64,000 bases of DNA from Punica granatum (GCF_007655135.1 NC_045134.1:8142982-8206981), one strand, 5' to 3'. Numbered from the stretch's first letter, positions 51,501-64,000 are shown. Made by a program: numbers and translations. Notes: generated by a model not told the origin, from the sequence alone.

Positions 51501-52254
51501 GAGGAGGAACCGACGTGATCTAATTTTGGTGTAAACTCTAGTATTGGTAATTGAGTCGATTTGGTTCAAATTATTTAGCGTTTGTATCGTGAATTCGAGT
51601 ACTATGAATAGATAAGAAACGTACTAAAAGAGTTATATCTTCTATAAATCATCTTAATTCGATCTGATTGGTCGAGACTCATTGAATTTATTAATATTAG
51701 AGTTCGTATAGTGAAAAAGACAAAGGCAGAGAGGGTGGGTCCCATGTCCTCCTGCAAACAGGAACCTTATAAAACAAAAAAGTTATTAATAAAAAATAAA
51801 ATAAAATAAAATATCAATATGAATTGTTTGAAATAATTTATCGTTTATTCCTTAATAAATTTTCATATCTGAGTCTTATAAATTAAGAAAATTCATACTA
51901 AGAAAATTTTATTCTTTAGTGAGTCGATTATGCTCGATTGAATTAGTTAGAAACATGTTCAACTTCCTAATACCATAGTTCACATAAAAATCATATATTT
52001 TGACTTAAAGAATGTCGACAGAACGAAAGCTCGTAATTATTTTCCCTTTAAAATTTCTTGTGCGAACATTACATCACACGTTCTCCTTTACGTATCTCTT
52101 ATTATAGTTATTTCTTATATATAAATATTAATAATCTATTTCTTTAGTAAAATGAGATTTTTTTAAACAAATGGACGGAAACCATACAAATTCAATATAA
52201 AAAACCATATAATATTTTTTTACCAAGAGATGGCCTAAGTCATTAGATTAGAGT

Positions 52255-52550
52255 TATCTTGTATTTGGTTTTCGAGTTGGATCGTGATCCAACTCAACTT
52301 AATTTTATGCAATAATTGCAAATGTTGATAAATATATTGATGTGTCATAATATATATATATATATATATGTGTCTGTGTGTGTGTGAAATAGATGGTGAA
52401 TTTATTATTAAACAATTTATCATAAAAATAATTAGAAAAAAATATGAGTGATAAATTATTATTAAATGACAGAAAAAGACAAAACAGTAATGATTATATT
52501 ATTAAATTTGAAAAATAATAGAATTGAGTTTAGTAAAATTATATTATTAT
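52255..52550. mobile_element. MITE-like segment, family B
   Basis: The interior shares phrases such as TTTATTATTAAA, ATTATTATTAAATGA and AGAAAAAGACAAAA with the segment at 55606-55992. It has no coding capacity. The ends are not well defined, so the borders are approximate. A TA microsatellite lies inside. Confidence 0.4.
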
Positions 52551-52905
52551 TAAAAAAAAAACGGAGCCTAGACTTGAAACTCTAGAGGACCCAAGTTGGC
52601 CTTCGAGTTAGCCAATCCGTACAAACATTACCTGCACAATAACTGTGCCGCACTAGCACTTCCAATCTCGAGCAAGAATTTCTCTAATATCGTAAGGTCA
52701 ACTTGTGAATAGTCGAAGGCAACACCCCTTTCTAATCACCAATCGCTAACAACCTCGAAGTCCACTTCAAACACTAGTCGTCAAATCTCGATCGAGAGAC
52801 TAGGCTAACTGAAGTCCCAATTTTACTCCATACAATTCAATAGATGTAGAGGAGACAAAACTTGTATTATGCTAAAATCTAATCAACCAATAACCACTCG
52901 TAATC
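52551..52905. other. Intergenic segment between two transposon-like elements
   Basis: More balanced in GC than its surroundings, with no conserved frame or repeat that I can identify. Confidence 0.4.
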
Positions 52906-52908
52906 TTA

Positions 52909-53714
52909 GGCTACGTTTGACCAGCGGGTTAGGGATAGGATGAGCTAGGATTTAAAATCCCATGGGATTACAATATCCGAATCAAATGTTTGGAATGTGT
53001 TTAGATTTAGGATTAGATTATTCTAGGTAAATGATTAACATATCCCTTATCTATCACGAAAAGACTAACATATCCCTTAAAATAAGTATTTGAAATATTA
53101 AAATATAAAATACAAATACTATAACAAAAGAATTAAAAATTTTAAAAAAGATCTAGAAGAAAGAAGAGGGACAATAGTGGTCGACATTCTCATCGGTGAC
53201 TTCACTTGGGGCAGTTGTGGCCGTTGTTGGGTCGCCATCTCTTCAGATGCACCAGCACTCTCGATCAAGGCTGTAGTGGTCGAAATCGAGCGATTTACCT
53301 TCTCTTTCTGTTTTTTCGAGTGAAGAGAGAGAAAGAGAGGATTTGGGATAGTGGCGGCCCAACGCTGGCCAACACTGCCCCAAGCGAGGACGCTGCCAAC
53401 CCTAGGTATGGCGGCAACCTCGCCAGGGGCGGTGGTTGGCCACTATCGTCCCTCTTGATCTTTGGCTTCAAACCCTTAAAAAAAATTGTTGTGGTAATTT
53501 TGGAAAATTTGTTGTTACGACTAGGTTAGTTTTGTCTTTCGATATAAATACTAATCTCAATCCACCCTTATCCCACTCCTTACATGGGATTAGTCTCTTA
53601 GTAATTATATCCCACCTTCTCACAATTCTTATCCCTATCCTATCAACACCAAATGCGGGATATGGATTTCAAAATCCTAATCTCAATCCATATCCCCGAT
53701 AGTCAAACATGACC
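52909..53714. mobile_element. Tourist/PIF-Harbinger-like MITE with TTA target duplication
   Basis: TTA occurs directly before (52906-52908) and after (53715-53717) the element. The left end GGCTACGTTTGACCAGCGGG and the reverse complement of the right end, GGTCATGTTTGACTATCGGG, form terminal inverted repeats. Similarity continues for about 80 bases (TAGGATTTAAAATCCCATGG against TAGGATTTTGAAATCCATAT). The 806-base element has a GC-rich centre with short ORFs but no transposase. Confidence 0.75.
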
Positions 53715-53719
53715 TTATA

Positions 53720-55600
53720 GGGTCTTTATCCCTAGCATGACCAAGGTTATCTCTCTATGCCCCATCAATTTTCATTTTTTAATTAGACTAATTTTAAGCG
53801 ACCGAATAATAACTTTTACGATTAATTGTCTTATATTTAACATGCAGTGCATTGATTATCAGTGCTACATACAAATTTTCACTTTGAAAATTTCTCACGC
53901 AAATATGATTTCACATATTCTTGTGAAAGTTATATTTTGCAACATCCTTACTTTGAAATAGTTACTTTTTGCTTTCTTATTACCATGTTTTCTCAGAACC
54001 AACCGCTTGTATTTTATAGTTTTTGAAAACCCTACGTATGGTCCATTAATTATATTCCATTATTACTTTACAATTTTGTATTTATCTATATCTGTAGATT
54101 AATTATAATAGTTATTTCTAGGGTAAATATTATATATTGCATTCCAAGTCAAATTTATTATATATAGATTATAGGTCACCAAAATTTTCGAATATTTTTC
54201 ACTGATTGTTGATATGTAATTTAACTTATTTCAGTATAAATCGGTGAAAAAATGGTGCTCTTAAACATTTTGTCTTTTGATTTTACCTAGCGGTTTTTCA
54301 TTTTTTGTGGGGCGTTACTTTTTGTTTTCCCTAACAAGGGATATCTGGATTTTGCCCTAACTAATATTTTTAATCTGGTGAGTACACTATGAACTCATAC
54401 GAATTGGGACGAATAAATCAACGGAAGGTTATGCGAATGGCTCCAAGAGGATTCGAACTTTGGCGGGACTACTCATGCAACCCCTAATGTCAAATCTCTT
54501 GGGGTTGGTTGAGCGGTACTATGTACTGAAGAGCGAGACAATAACCATCAAAAGTGATGATCTAGTAGCTTTAAGACTACTCCCATGTGATTTGGAGGTC
54601 CCTAATGGTGGGCTCTTTGGCTTGGACTTGGGGTTATCTACGACTTATGTAAACTGTACTAGGTCTCTGTTGGTGCTACGTTGACGGGGTCAGTGTTTGC
54701 AGTTCGTCTAATAAGTTCACAGTTGAACACGAGAGCTCGAACATTGCGTAGCGGGGACGGCAATATTACAATCACTGCTGACTACCATTAAAAAATTCAG
54801 AAAAAAAGAGCGAGACAATAATATAGTGTCCTGGTAGAGTAAGCTATATGATTTGAGAATAATCAACGATAGTCCAATGCAGGTATATACTTCATGAGGT
54901 CTTTTCTAGGTATTTTCCCGATTCAATGGATCCAACGAAAACATGACAGAAGTAGTACCTAATTTTTCCAATGCTCGACAAAATTCTACGGCCTTTTTTT
55001 TTTTCTTTCTTTTTTCAACACCTCGAAGAGTTACGAGGGCCGGTCTCTTCATCACTAGTTTCTTTCATGGCCGGAAACAATGAATTGGTAACTTAATTAA
55101 TATCGTACGCCAACCCCATTAAGTCATGTAACCCATTGTATGTGTGGAGGGGCCATGCATTGTCTGGTGTTTATGGCAAAGTGTCTTCTGCTCATGAGAA
55201 GGCCATATAGCCAATTGGTCCCCCACCCTACTTGCTCTCTCTTTCTCTCTCTAATGTTGCAGGTTAACAGTGAAGCAGCAAATGGGAGAGGGCAGGCTTT
55301 CAATTCTTGACAAATTAATTTGGAGAACTATATTTTCTTTTTCAAATTTTCATTTATCTATATATATATATATATTTATGAATGTGTGTATATATATATA
55401 TATATGTAAACACTGGAAAATCTAAGACAACCTAGTAAAAGGTACGTAGAAAATATGTACCGTCTCACTTTTTCACATAGGTACGTAGAAAATATGTACT
55501 ACATTTAATGTCATACGACAGTTAATAGGATGAGTCAATGACATACTGTTTTGACCATATGCAATCTAGTGCTTGTGTTTTTCCTGGCTTTGTTTGAGAG
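53720..55600. other. AT-rich intergenic DNA
   Basis: No gene is supported. Contains TA tracts at about 55361-55405. Confidence 0.5.
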
Positions 55601-55605
55601 AGGGC

Positions 55606-55992
55606 AGGTCCGTTTGGTATTAGAGTTGGGATTATACTCCACTCTAGGCTGATATAATGGGAATAAAAGTAGATATTATATGTATATAATATATGAGGAA
55701 TTTGTTATTAAAAAAGTAGTTATAATAATAGTTAGGAAAAGTATATATGAGAATTTATTATTAAATAGGAGAAATAAAGACAAAAACATACATATACATA
55801 TATATATATATATAAGTAGATGGGGAGTTTATTATTAAAAAATTGATTGTAATAATTGTTAGAAAAAAGTAAATATGAAAATTTATTATTAAATGAAAGA
55901 AAAAGATAAAAGAATAGTAATTATGTTATTGAATTGAAGGAAGAAGAGATGGAGTGGAGTAAGATTTTTATTGTGATATCAAATGGCACTTA
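55606..55992. mobile_element. MITE-like element, family B, with internal duplication
   Basis: The left end GGTCCGTTTGGTATTAGAG and the reverse complement of the right end, AAGTGCCATTTGATATCAC, are imperfect inverted repeats that both lead to a TACTCCACTC motif. The interior is a head-to-tail duplication of a block containing TTTATTATTAAA. A TA tract at about 55795 may have arisen between the units. Confidence 0.5.
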
Positions 55993-56815
55993 AGAAATTG
56001 AACGAGTGCTTTTTTTTTCATTAGTTTTTTAAAACATAACAAGAATTTGATAAAATATTTTAAATCATGACTTTGGATAATTTTAACCATTCCAAAATAG
56101 AACAAGATTTGATTGAAAAAAATGGTGCTTATGAGAATTAGTGCCTTTTTAAAAAAAAATCTTTATTCAAGCAATAATTTTTATTTCATCAGCACCAAAT
56201 TATTATCTTTCAAATATTTAAATTTATTCTAAACTCATTGCTTATTTTTTATCAATTATATTTCAAAATCTTTAAAAATTAGCAACACATTTCTCAAACA
56301 AGGCCTTATTAATGTTTTTCAAATATACATTTCAAAAAATTATAGAGGAATCTTAATTACTAGTGATGAACCAATCTTCAGCCAAGAAAAAACAACCTAG
56401 AGAAATGTATAAGATAAAATAATTTCCCAAGGAATTAAATTTCTCATATTAGAATAAATCCTGGTTAGATGGTGAGCATGTTTGCTTCTCTTAGAATTTG
56501 TTTGTATAGGGGAGAAATAGAAGGGAGGGGAGGAAAAGTTGTATCTGATTTTAGAAGATTTTCATACCAAATCCCCTTCCTTCCACTTCCCTTTCCATCG
56601 TTTTCCTTGATTCAAACTAAGAGTTAAGGAAAAGGAGTTTGCTTCTTTACATGAAGTATTGATTTAGTGTTGGTTTGGAAGTAGGGTTGGAGATCCAATA
56701 TTCATTTTTTCATTGTTTTTTAAGCAAAAGCAATATTTGGTATGAATTTCGCAAATCATGGTTTAGGTTATGTTTTGGCGATTGCAGGCTTGGTCTTTTT
56801 CAGCATATTACTAAT

Positions 56816-57136
56816 ATAACGTTTGGTAACGAAATTAAGTTTGATTTAATTTGATTTGAGAAGATGAAGATAAAGTAGTTGGGAAAAGTATATGAGTAAA
56901 TTTGAAAAAGAAGATAAAAAAGTAATGATTGTATTGTTGAAATGAGAAAAAAGTGTTAAAATTGAGAAAAAGTGTTGAACAATTGAGAGAATTTAGTATT
57001 AAAAATTTAATTGTAGTAATAGATAAGAAAAAGTATGTGAGATAATTTAAAGAAAAAATAAAAAAGTAATGATGAATTAAGAAAAAAATTAAGTTAAACT
57101 AAGTTAAGTAAAGTTTGTTTTTATAAATAAACAAAC
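56816..57136. mobile_element. MITE copy, family A
   Basis: It starts near ACGTTTGGTAACGAAATTAA and ends near AAGTTTGTTTTTATAAATAA. In reverse complement both ends match the element at 23612-23904. It is AT-rich, with several AAAGTAATGATTGTATT-like internal phrases and no coding capacity. Confidence 0.5.
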
Positions 57137-57139
57137 CTG

Positions 57140-60100
57140 CATGCGCTTATGGAAATTATTTTTTTTATTCTGTATTTTCAGCATTAATTTGTTATCTATC
57201 TTTTGGTAGAAAACAATCTCCTATTTTACTTTCAACAGTCTCTTTTGGGTGAATTAGGAGGGCAAGTGGCCAAAGAAATATTGTGGCCCTAGGCACAAAG
57301 CATTCTTAAATTTTTGAAATCAAAATTTAATTTTCGGCAATTTTATTTTAGCACTTTTTTATTAGCAAAAATACTCCCCAAACCAAGCCTTAATCTTATT
57401 AGAAGGCTGGCAAAGCTAATTTTCGTGAGTGATTGAGTTTGTTAGACTCAGTGTAGATGATCAGCATGAACTGATTTAGGAAGGAATTAATCTAAGTTTT
57501 TAAGTCCAGAAATTAATCTTAGTTGTCATAAACACAAAGAAATCGTAATTAGTTATTCATGTAAATGCCACTAATTTGGCACCATCTCCTTGTGGGGCCG
57601 GCAAATATCAAATCGAAACAAGACAAAAAGGCAAAGCAATGGAGACAAGAAAGGGAAGATTGAATAGATTAAGAAAAATATTTTTTCAATTACTAGGGAA
57701 GCACATGAAATTAATACAACAAGATATAAATCAAAAATATTAAATAACTAATAAAAATATAGGAATAGTCTCACAACGAGAACTGAATCTATATTATCTT
57801 GGTTGATAGGAGAGGACGCGCGTCATTATATTACTCTCATTTCTCTTAAAATAATATTATATGTCCGGACATAAACAAATTGCTGACCCAATTCAAGCAT
57901 ATTCTAGTCCATCATTTAGGTTTCTGTAAAGATGATGACTAGGAGGCATTGGAAACTACGATATATCCTTTGGCATTATCTCATAATTAATCATGCACCA
58001 ATTACAGTGGTCTCACTTAAAATTTTTATTTACTTATATATTAATTAATACGATAGAGTCAAGACTACCTAAATCTAAACAGTAGATCTTTTCTCCACCA
58101 CAACATTAAATTTTTGTTGAAATTTTTGGCTGTGACCTCATGCAATTTCCATGGACTACTTCCACAAATATGGAGAGTTACATAAACATCATGAATCGCG
58201 ATGAAAAGCTAGTTCAAACTTAAATTCCAGTTAATGATTCATAAAATTCAGCAATTTTCGGGTTCATATTGACCTATCGTTTTTCTTTCTACAATTTGCA
58301 TGCTCATAATTAGACCCGATTTGACTATGCTAGTTACATTTTCTATTGGAAAAATCGGTCATTGAGTCTCTTGAATTTTTCATTGGCTCTCTCGAAGGAA
58401 ATATTGGTCTATAGCTAAAAAAGGGGAAAATATATTCTACCAGAGACAACGAATCATGGTCATCTATTTGGTATTTTCAGTTCAAGTATTATATATTTCA
58501 GTTCAAATATTTAGTATTCGTAGTATACGTAATAGATGACACAAAATGCTGAATATTTAAACTAAAGTATTGAATTCTTGAATTGAAAATACCAAATATT
58601 TTTTCATAACCCCTTGTCATAATATATTAATTGAAAAATATGATATTTCTGGTAATTAAACGTTGGTTGCCGCCGTTTAAACAGTCTCCTTACCCGTGTG
58701 AATGTCGTCTTCTTTTTCGGTCTTTATTGAACATTCAAAGTGAACCGCCGTCAATCACGTGACTCGCGTGCCAAAAAAATATAGTAAAAAATACTTTTAA
58801 TAATAAAATAAAAGAAACAGGTTTGTTTTGGCTTCTTTTTATTTTTTATATTATTACAAAATTGTAGTAAATAAACTGGAAGGCTTTGGATCCCCTGTCC
58901 TTATGTCAGCAACGAGGATCCCCAAAAAACTTTTAATATTTGGTTTCTTTTAAAATTTTTTATATTTTCACTGAGGCCTTAAATTGGAGGATCCCAAAAA
59001 AAATTGGGAGTTTTCGAAGCTTCTTCCTTTTCAGGAAAGTTTTCCATTTTTGTGTATTTATTGTTGTTTTTATCTAACCATGTGTCTACAAGAAACTTAT
59101 CTCTCTCAAATTCCTTCACCAAGTGTTTTTTTAATTTGGAATTTTTTTGGTTGTAAAGAAACCCCACTAATCTAACATAAGAAAACAAAATGTCAAATAA
59201 AGAGGCCCAAATAGTTCAATTAATAAGAATCGAACCAGCAACCTTTTAATTTTAAGACGAAAGCTCATATCATGGAAGATATTCATTTTTTTTTATATTT
59301 GGAATCTTTCACTCCAACTAAGCAGTCACCCTTTTTTTTTTTTCACAAACGGTTGATCGACAGTAACAATACGAGAAGTATAAGAAAAGAAGAAAAACCA
59401 CACCGGTAAAATCCAATTGTGGAACCCTTAGTTTGAAATTGAGGACAAGTGCCAATTGCATCGAATTTCAGTTCCCTGTCGATTTTCATTTTTATCGTAC
59501 TACTGAAATTTATTTTAGCGTAATAACATGATTAGCTTACAAGCATCTTTTAAATGATACTTATTTTTATAGCATAATAGACACTAATAACCTAACCAGA
59601 GGGATCATATACCATTTTAAGAGGATAATCTCGATTAGAACTTTTGAATAATTGTATATTTAATCTAAAATTCCCTAACTAAATATATAGTTCATGTATT
59701 ATATATCTAGTTTTAAGTATAATACACCAGTCCCACCTAAACATATTCAAATTACCAATATGCACATCCTATTATCATTAATTTTTCATAGTTAGGTTGT
59801 TAAAAAATAATTCACACTTATTTACGTGATAACCTTTTCAAGTCCTTAACAAAATACATTAAGAATGCATCCAATTTAAAATAAAATCTGAAAAAAAAGA
59901 CAAATTGTAGCAACAAGAGTTATTCGAGAAATGTCCAGTCTCTTATGATTTACTAAAAATATGTATATAAATATAAATATCACTGTCAGCTAGTGGATTT
60001 TAAAGCCAGGTTACTTTTAAAACTACTGTAGGATCAAATTTTCCTAAACAAAATGGTCATAAAATAAATTTATTATGATGAAATTAAACCGAACCGTATG

Positions 60101-61405
60101 TCAGTAGAATTTGAAATGTAATGTAGGGGATCGAATTCCATTAGAAGCACCTCGTGATAAGTTCTAAGCAGCTTGAGAATGAGAATTACTTTGTGGCTGA
60201 TAATGCCTCATAATCTCATTAAAAAGGAAAGATAACGTCATGATCATAAATTTAGTCAATAATAGGGTTCGTTTTATGGTGAAGAGATGCAACTTTATTG
60301 TTGAAAACTCAAAATTGAGGCATTCTTGAAAGTACGTAGGAGAATACTTTCTATCGTGCCACTTGTACGACATGTGCGATCGGATCGGCTTAATCTGTGA
60401 TCTTACAGATGTCGATCGTGAAGATTGGTCGGGCAATGCACAAACACCTCTCGTTATTTAAAAAAAAATAAAATAAAAATAATAATACCTCTAGGAGAAT
60501 TGCGTTTCACGCGGTTTTGATAGAGAATGGGGAATGACTTTGCCTTTGCCAAACCAAATTTTTTAAGAATAAGAAAATATCTCAGCAGTTGGTGGTGGTT
60601 AACTATTTCAAGTTTTCAACACTTGTCCTGTTTTTTAAGTATCATGGGAACGCCAGGGACCTAATCACCTACGACGCGGTTCGGATTACGTGGTAGATCC
60701 GCCACTACTGGTTGGATCCTCGATCAATTAGCGGAGCCGTCGCCCTCACCCAATCATGGCCCCCCCCGCCTAACACATATTCCCTTTGGGATGGGAGGGG
60801 AGGGGGCTCCGTGGGGCCCACCAGTTTTACACGAGCCAACAATAGAAAGCCCCGTCGTGTCCCCTCTTTTAGTGACCTAATTACGAATTTAATATTTGTT
60901 TAGTAGTTTGATTAGCCTAAAATTGTGTCAATTAATTAATGTAATTTATCATATAGTAAGGATTTAATTGGGGTGTGGTATGGTGGGGTCTACCTTTTTT
61001 ATTTAATTATTTTTCTTATTATATATATATATATATCAAATAGAAAGAGGGTCCACTTTACATTTTAGAATTAATTAAAAAAAGAAGAAAAATATGATAA
61101 TCCAATTTAATAATATGTAAATGCCCAAAGAGTCCAATATGAGATTTGTCCTCTCTCATAATAATGAATGACTGTGGTGATATGCCCATTGATCTCTTGG
61201 ATCATTGAATTTATTATTAATTAAACAAATAATCGCAAATTTAAATTAGGAAATCAATCAATAAGTAGGGATCGCTGCTGAAAAAGTCAGAGGAGAAACA
61301 TTAATGAGGGGTTTAGTCTGTAAGGATGATTTCATGCTGATGTAGTGTGCTTGTAGCACCCAAAATTAAACAATCATGGGTAACATATATTTAAAAAAAG
61401 AAGAA
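57140..61405. other. Gene-poor AT-rich stretch
   Basis: No gene is supported. It holds a foldback segment at 58466-58600 (TTTGGTATTTTCAGTTCAAG against its inverted copy TTGAATTGAAAATACCAAAT). A weak SINE-like B box (GGTTCGATTC on the - strand) lies near 59230. A GC-rich patch covers 60650-60860, and a TA tract lies at about 61020. Confidence 0.5.
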
Positions 61406-61408
61406 GAA

Positions 61409-62143
61409 GAGTAAATTGACAAATTAAATATGCTATGTTACATCAAATCTGAATTCAAGAAATTTTTTATATCAAATTGAACCTTGAGAGATTAAGTGTA
61501 CATTAAATCTGACCTCAAGAAATTTTTTACATCAAATTGGACCTTGAGAGATTAAGTGTACATCAAATTGAATCTTGAGAGATTAAGTGTACATCAAATC
61601 CCGCCTCCGATTGAAAAGTGAGGGAACGGTAGGAAATACTTTTTTAAACAAGACGCAAATGGGAAATAATAAAAAAAATAGAAGAAAACAATCAAACAAT
61701 GACACGTCAGCTGTTGAATGTCAAATCAGATTTTTTCTTTCATTTTGGACGGCATTCTGACGGAATGTCGGATTTGATGTACACTTAATCTCTCAAGGTT
61801 CAATTTGATATAAAAAATTTCTTGAAGTCAGATTTGATATACACTTAACCTCTCAAGGTCCAATTTGATGTATACTTAATTTCTTCGGGTTCAATTTGAT
61901 ATAAAAAATTTCTTGAAGTCGGATTTGATGTACACTTAGCTCCTGTTTGGCAATGGAGTAAAACTCCATTTAACTCAACTCTAAACTTTTTAAAATTTCA
62001 AAACAACCCAAAATTTTTAAAATTTCTTGAAGTCGGATTTGATGTACACTTAATTTTTCAAGGTTTAATTTGATGTAAAAAATTTCTTGAGGTCGGATTT
62101 GATATAACATGCATCTATGGAGGACCAATTTGTCAATTTACTC
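61409..62143. mobile_element. Foldback element made of repeated 60-base-scale units
   Basis: The left end GAGTAAATTGACAAATTAAA and the right end CCAATTTGTCAATTTACTC are inverted. The left arm repeats TTGAGAGATTAAGTGTACAT three times. The right arm repeats its complement, ATGTACACTTAATCTCTCAA, with variants. The right arm is interrupted at about 61939-62020 by a piece starting GCTCCTGTTTGGCAATGGAG that resembles family B MITE ends. No protein is encoded. Confidence 0.7.
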
Positions 62144-62461
62144 AAAAAAAATCAACTTTGGTAAATAATAAATTTTCAAATATCATTTAGTTAACACTTA
62201 ACAGCATATGCGAATTTTATCATGTTTGTTTAATTATTACGATCCGATGGCTCTGTTTTTTCTATTGAAAATTGATATGAAATAATGTTGTCATATAGTG
62301 TTAACGGTTCATGAATTAACCCGTTCTGTTCTATTTCCTCTGGCGCTCTGTCGCAGGACAGAAAGGGCCATAATTATGAAAGGGCAAAATGTGGGGCACC
62401 AATTGTCTTGGCAAAGAGTTTTGTTCAATTAAGGTGTCCCCGAGGTAGCAAACTGAGGAAT

Positions 62462-62504
<43 letters not shown>

Positions 62505-63600
62505 ATTAAAGCCCTAAATAAGAACCCAATTTTCAGTCACTTTCATAAATATATACGTGTGTGTGTGTGTGTGAAGGAATTATATTTGACATCTCTGTGA
62601 ATGCTTAGTTATAGTTGATTGCATTGACCCAAATCATTTCTTTGGGACCATTTTGAATTTTTCAAAGGAGTAAATTCTTCTTGATAATATGTTTGTTTTT
62701 CTTCCTTTGTTTTTTAACGAGAAATTTAGGTGGTTGGTATTAATTTGGAAAAAAAAAATCATTCTTTAAAAATAAGTGATGCAACTATTTCTCATTAGAA
62801 ACTTGGTCAAGTTACAAATTGATATATTGTTTTAAGGGGCATAGGAGTCAACATTCTATAAATAGTATTTTAATTGTTTAACCTAATTAATAATAAATTA
62901 TTAAAAAAGTAAAAATTTATAATGCTTGTTGCATTATATCATGTGGTTACTGCACAATTAATTCTTTTTCCTTCTTTATCCCAACAATGTATATAAGGAT
63001 TCGAGTCCTTCCAAAAGATAATCAAATACATGAGTCATGAATTGATTCTTGCGTAGTCGTCTTTGCATATTGGTAAAAAGTACTCTCGATCTTTTGTATG
63101 TCGTGGGCAGATATACACACGCGTGCACAAAGATAAATAGCTATTTGTTATCTCTGGCAATTCGATATGAGATTTTACCCTTCTCTTTATTTTTTTTCCC
63201 TTTGAGAAAAGGGAAATTTGATAGTGATCGAGCTAATGTGATTTTTGGCTTTGTCTAGGGCTTGACCAGACGTGATTTCATGTCAAGGGGGGGGGGACCC
63301 CTCTAAGGGGAAAGGGGGGAACCAAAGGCAAAGTCTTTGGCTTACGGTTCACTCTAATAATAATGCAACAGTAGTCGAAAAGAGAGGGGGGAATTGGACA
63401 AAATAGGGGGCAATCCTCTCAAGCTTTTATTACTCCCATCCAAGTCCAATCCAATCCAATCCAATCCACTTAGCTTAGATTGTTTGTTTGTACCACCCAA
63501 AATCTTGGACGTGATATTTGTTAGGACACACAGCATATATCGCCCGAGTCCTATTACGCGTGACATGAAGAGTAATTCATTGTCCCTAGCTTCCACAGTC
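62144..63600. other. AT-rich intergenic DNA with simple repeats
   Basis: No gene is supported. It contains the G tract at 62462-62503, a GT tract at about 62558-62574, a G-rich patch with AGGGG/CCCCT inverted pieces at 63285-63320, and a CCAAT pentamer repeat at about 63445-63470. Confidence 0.5.
62462..62503 (+). repeat. Uninterrupted 42-base G homopolymer
   Basis: Forty-two consecutive G residues on the + strand, flanked by GGAAT and AATTAAAGCC. The true length in the genome may differ because homopolymers are error-prone in sequencing. Confidence 0.9.
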
Positions 63601-63602
63601 GG

Positions 63603-63866
63603 CTAGCGTATGATGGGATTGGCCTTCCCCTCATCCACGGTAAACCGAACACTTAGCCTATCGTTTTCTTGAATCTGTAGAGGCGGATCGAATTCTATTA
63701 TATATATAGATGATCGGTTCGCTGTGACGAAGTGATCAGTCCCGACCACTGAGTATAGCCTTATGTTGCGCTTTCCGCCTATCAGCACCTTATTATACCC
63801 TCCTCGAGAGATTCGATGAGCGTTGATCAATTCGACGGGATAATGCGATTCGTATTATGCTTCTTC
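63603..63866 (-). CDS. Unidentified ORF, possibly the remnant of a larger gene
   Basis: On the - strand a frame is open from just after a stop near 63860 to the stop at 63603-63605. It encodes about 80 residues with no ATG near the start of the frame. The first plausible start is a non-ATG codon at 63830. The sequence (GGYNKVLIGGKRNIRLYSVV, then IEFDPPLQIQENDRLSVRFT) alternates hydrophobic and polar residues as in beta-strands, and its composition looks protein-like. I do not recognise the family. It could be the 3' exon of a gene, a decayed transposon or virus-derived fragment, or chance. Confidence 0.35.
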
Positions 63867-64000
63867 TTCGGATGCGAACGGGTGAGAATGACTTGTGCAA
63901 ATAGAAGGAAAGAAGGTATCTGATCTGGCTACAATTATGGAGGGAATTAAGGGGGAAAAGTGAGTATTTTCATTAGATAAAAATGTTCTAATATAGGTGC

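Noticed and set aside
61681..61720. Possible CRISPR-like spaced repeats near the foldback element
   Set aside because: Repeats are inverted and unequal in spacing, and the genome is a plant nuclear genome.

Overview
This window is nuclear DNA from a flowering plant, almost certainly a eudicot. Genes are split by many short, AT-rich GT..AG introns and lie in AT-rich DNA full of microsatellites and small inverted-repeat transposons. All recognisable proteins are plant families: TOPLESS-related corepressor, CLMP1/PHOX, plant MICU, class II KNOX, and the plant serine-rich and stress-induced small proteins. A repetitive ORF near 9.7 kb reminds me of hypothetical proteins common in pomegranate (Lythraceae), but that is a memory-based hint and does not identify the organism. 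Exon coordinates were derived by hand from splice sites, reading phase and family similarity.

Layout: (1) 1-5719, + strand, the 3' four-fifths of a divergent TOPLESS-related gene, 21 exons, 5' end outside the window. (2) 5.7-11.2 kb, AT-rich DNA with a degenerate tandem repeat and a repetitive ORF. (3) 11205-13894, - strand, a CLMP1/PHOX-type TPR-PB1 protein in two exons. (4) 17.0-22.6 kb, - strand, a mitochondrial calcium uptake protein (MICU) in seven exons, with a broken copy of its last exon about 1.9 kb beyond the gene's 3' end. (5) 25330-25941, - strand, an intronless serine-rich protein. (6) 30797-33884, - strand, a nine-exon multipass membrane protein. (7) 35.7-40.3 kb, + strand, two tandem cytosolic ribosomal protein S11 genes with identical exon structure. 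(8) 41115-41567, + strand, a small stress-induced-type protein, followed by a seven-copy tandem array. (9) 43809-46612, - strand, a KNAT3-like class II KNOX gene. (10) 46.8-64 kb, a gene-poor stretch with several MITEs, SINE-like fragments, a 42-base G tract and one unidentified ORF near the right edge.

The genes are unrelated neighbours, as is usual in plant chromosomes. The two S11 genes are the only functional set: a local duplication sharing site II (GGCCCA) and telo-box (AAACCCTA) promoter motifs. I found no new multi-gene system. The most interesting items are the diverging S11 pair, the MICU exon relic, the two-length-class satellite, and several transposons with visible boundaries.
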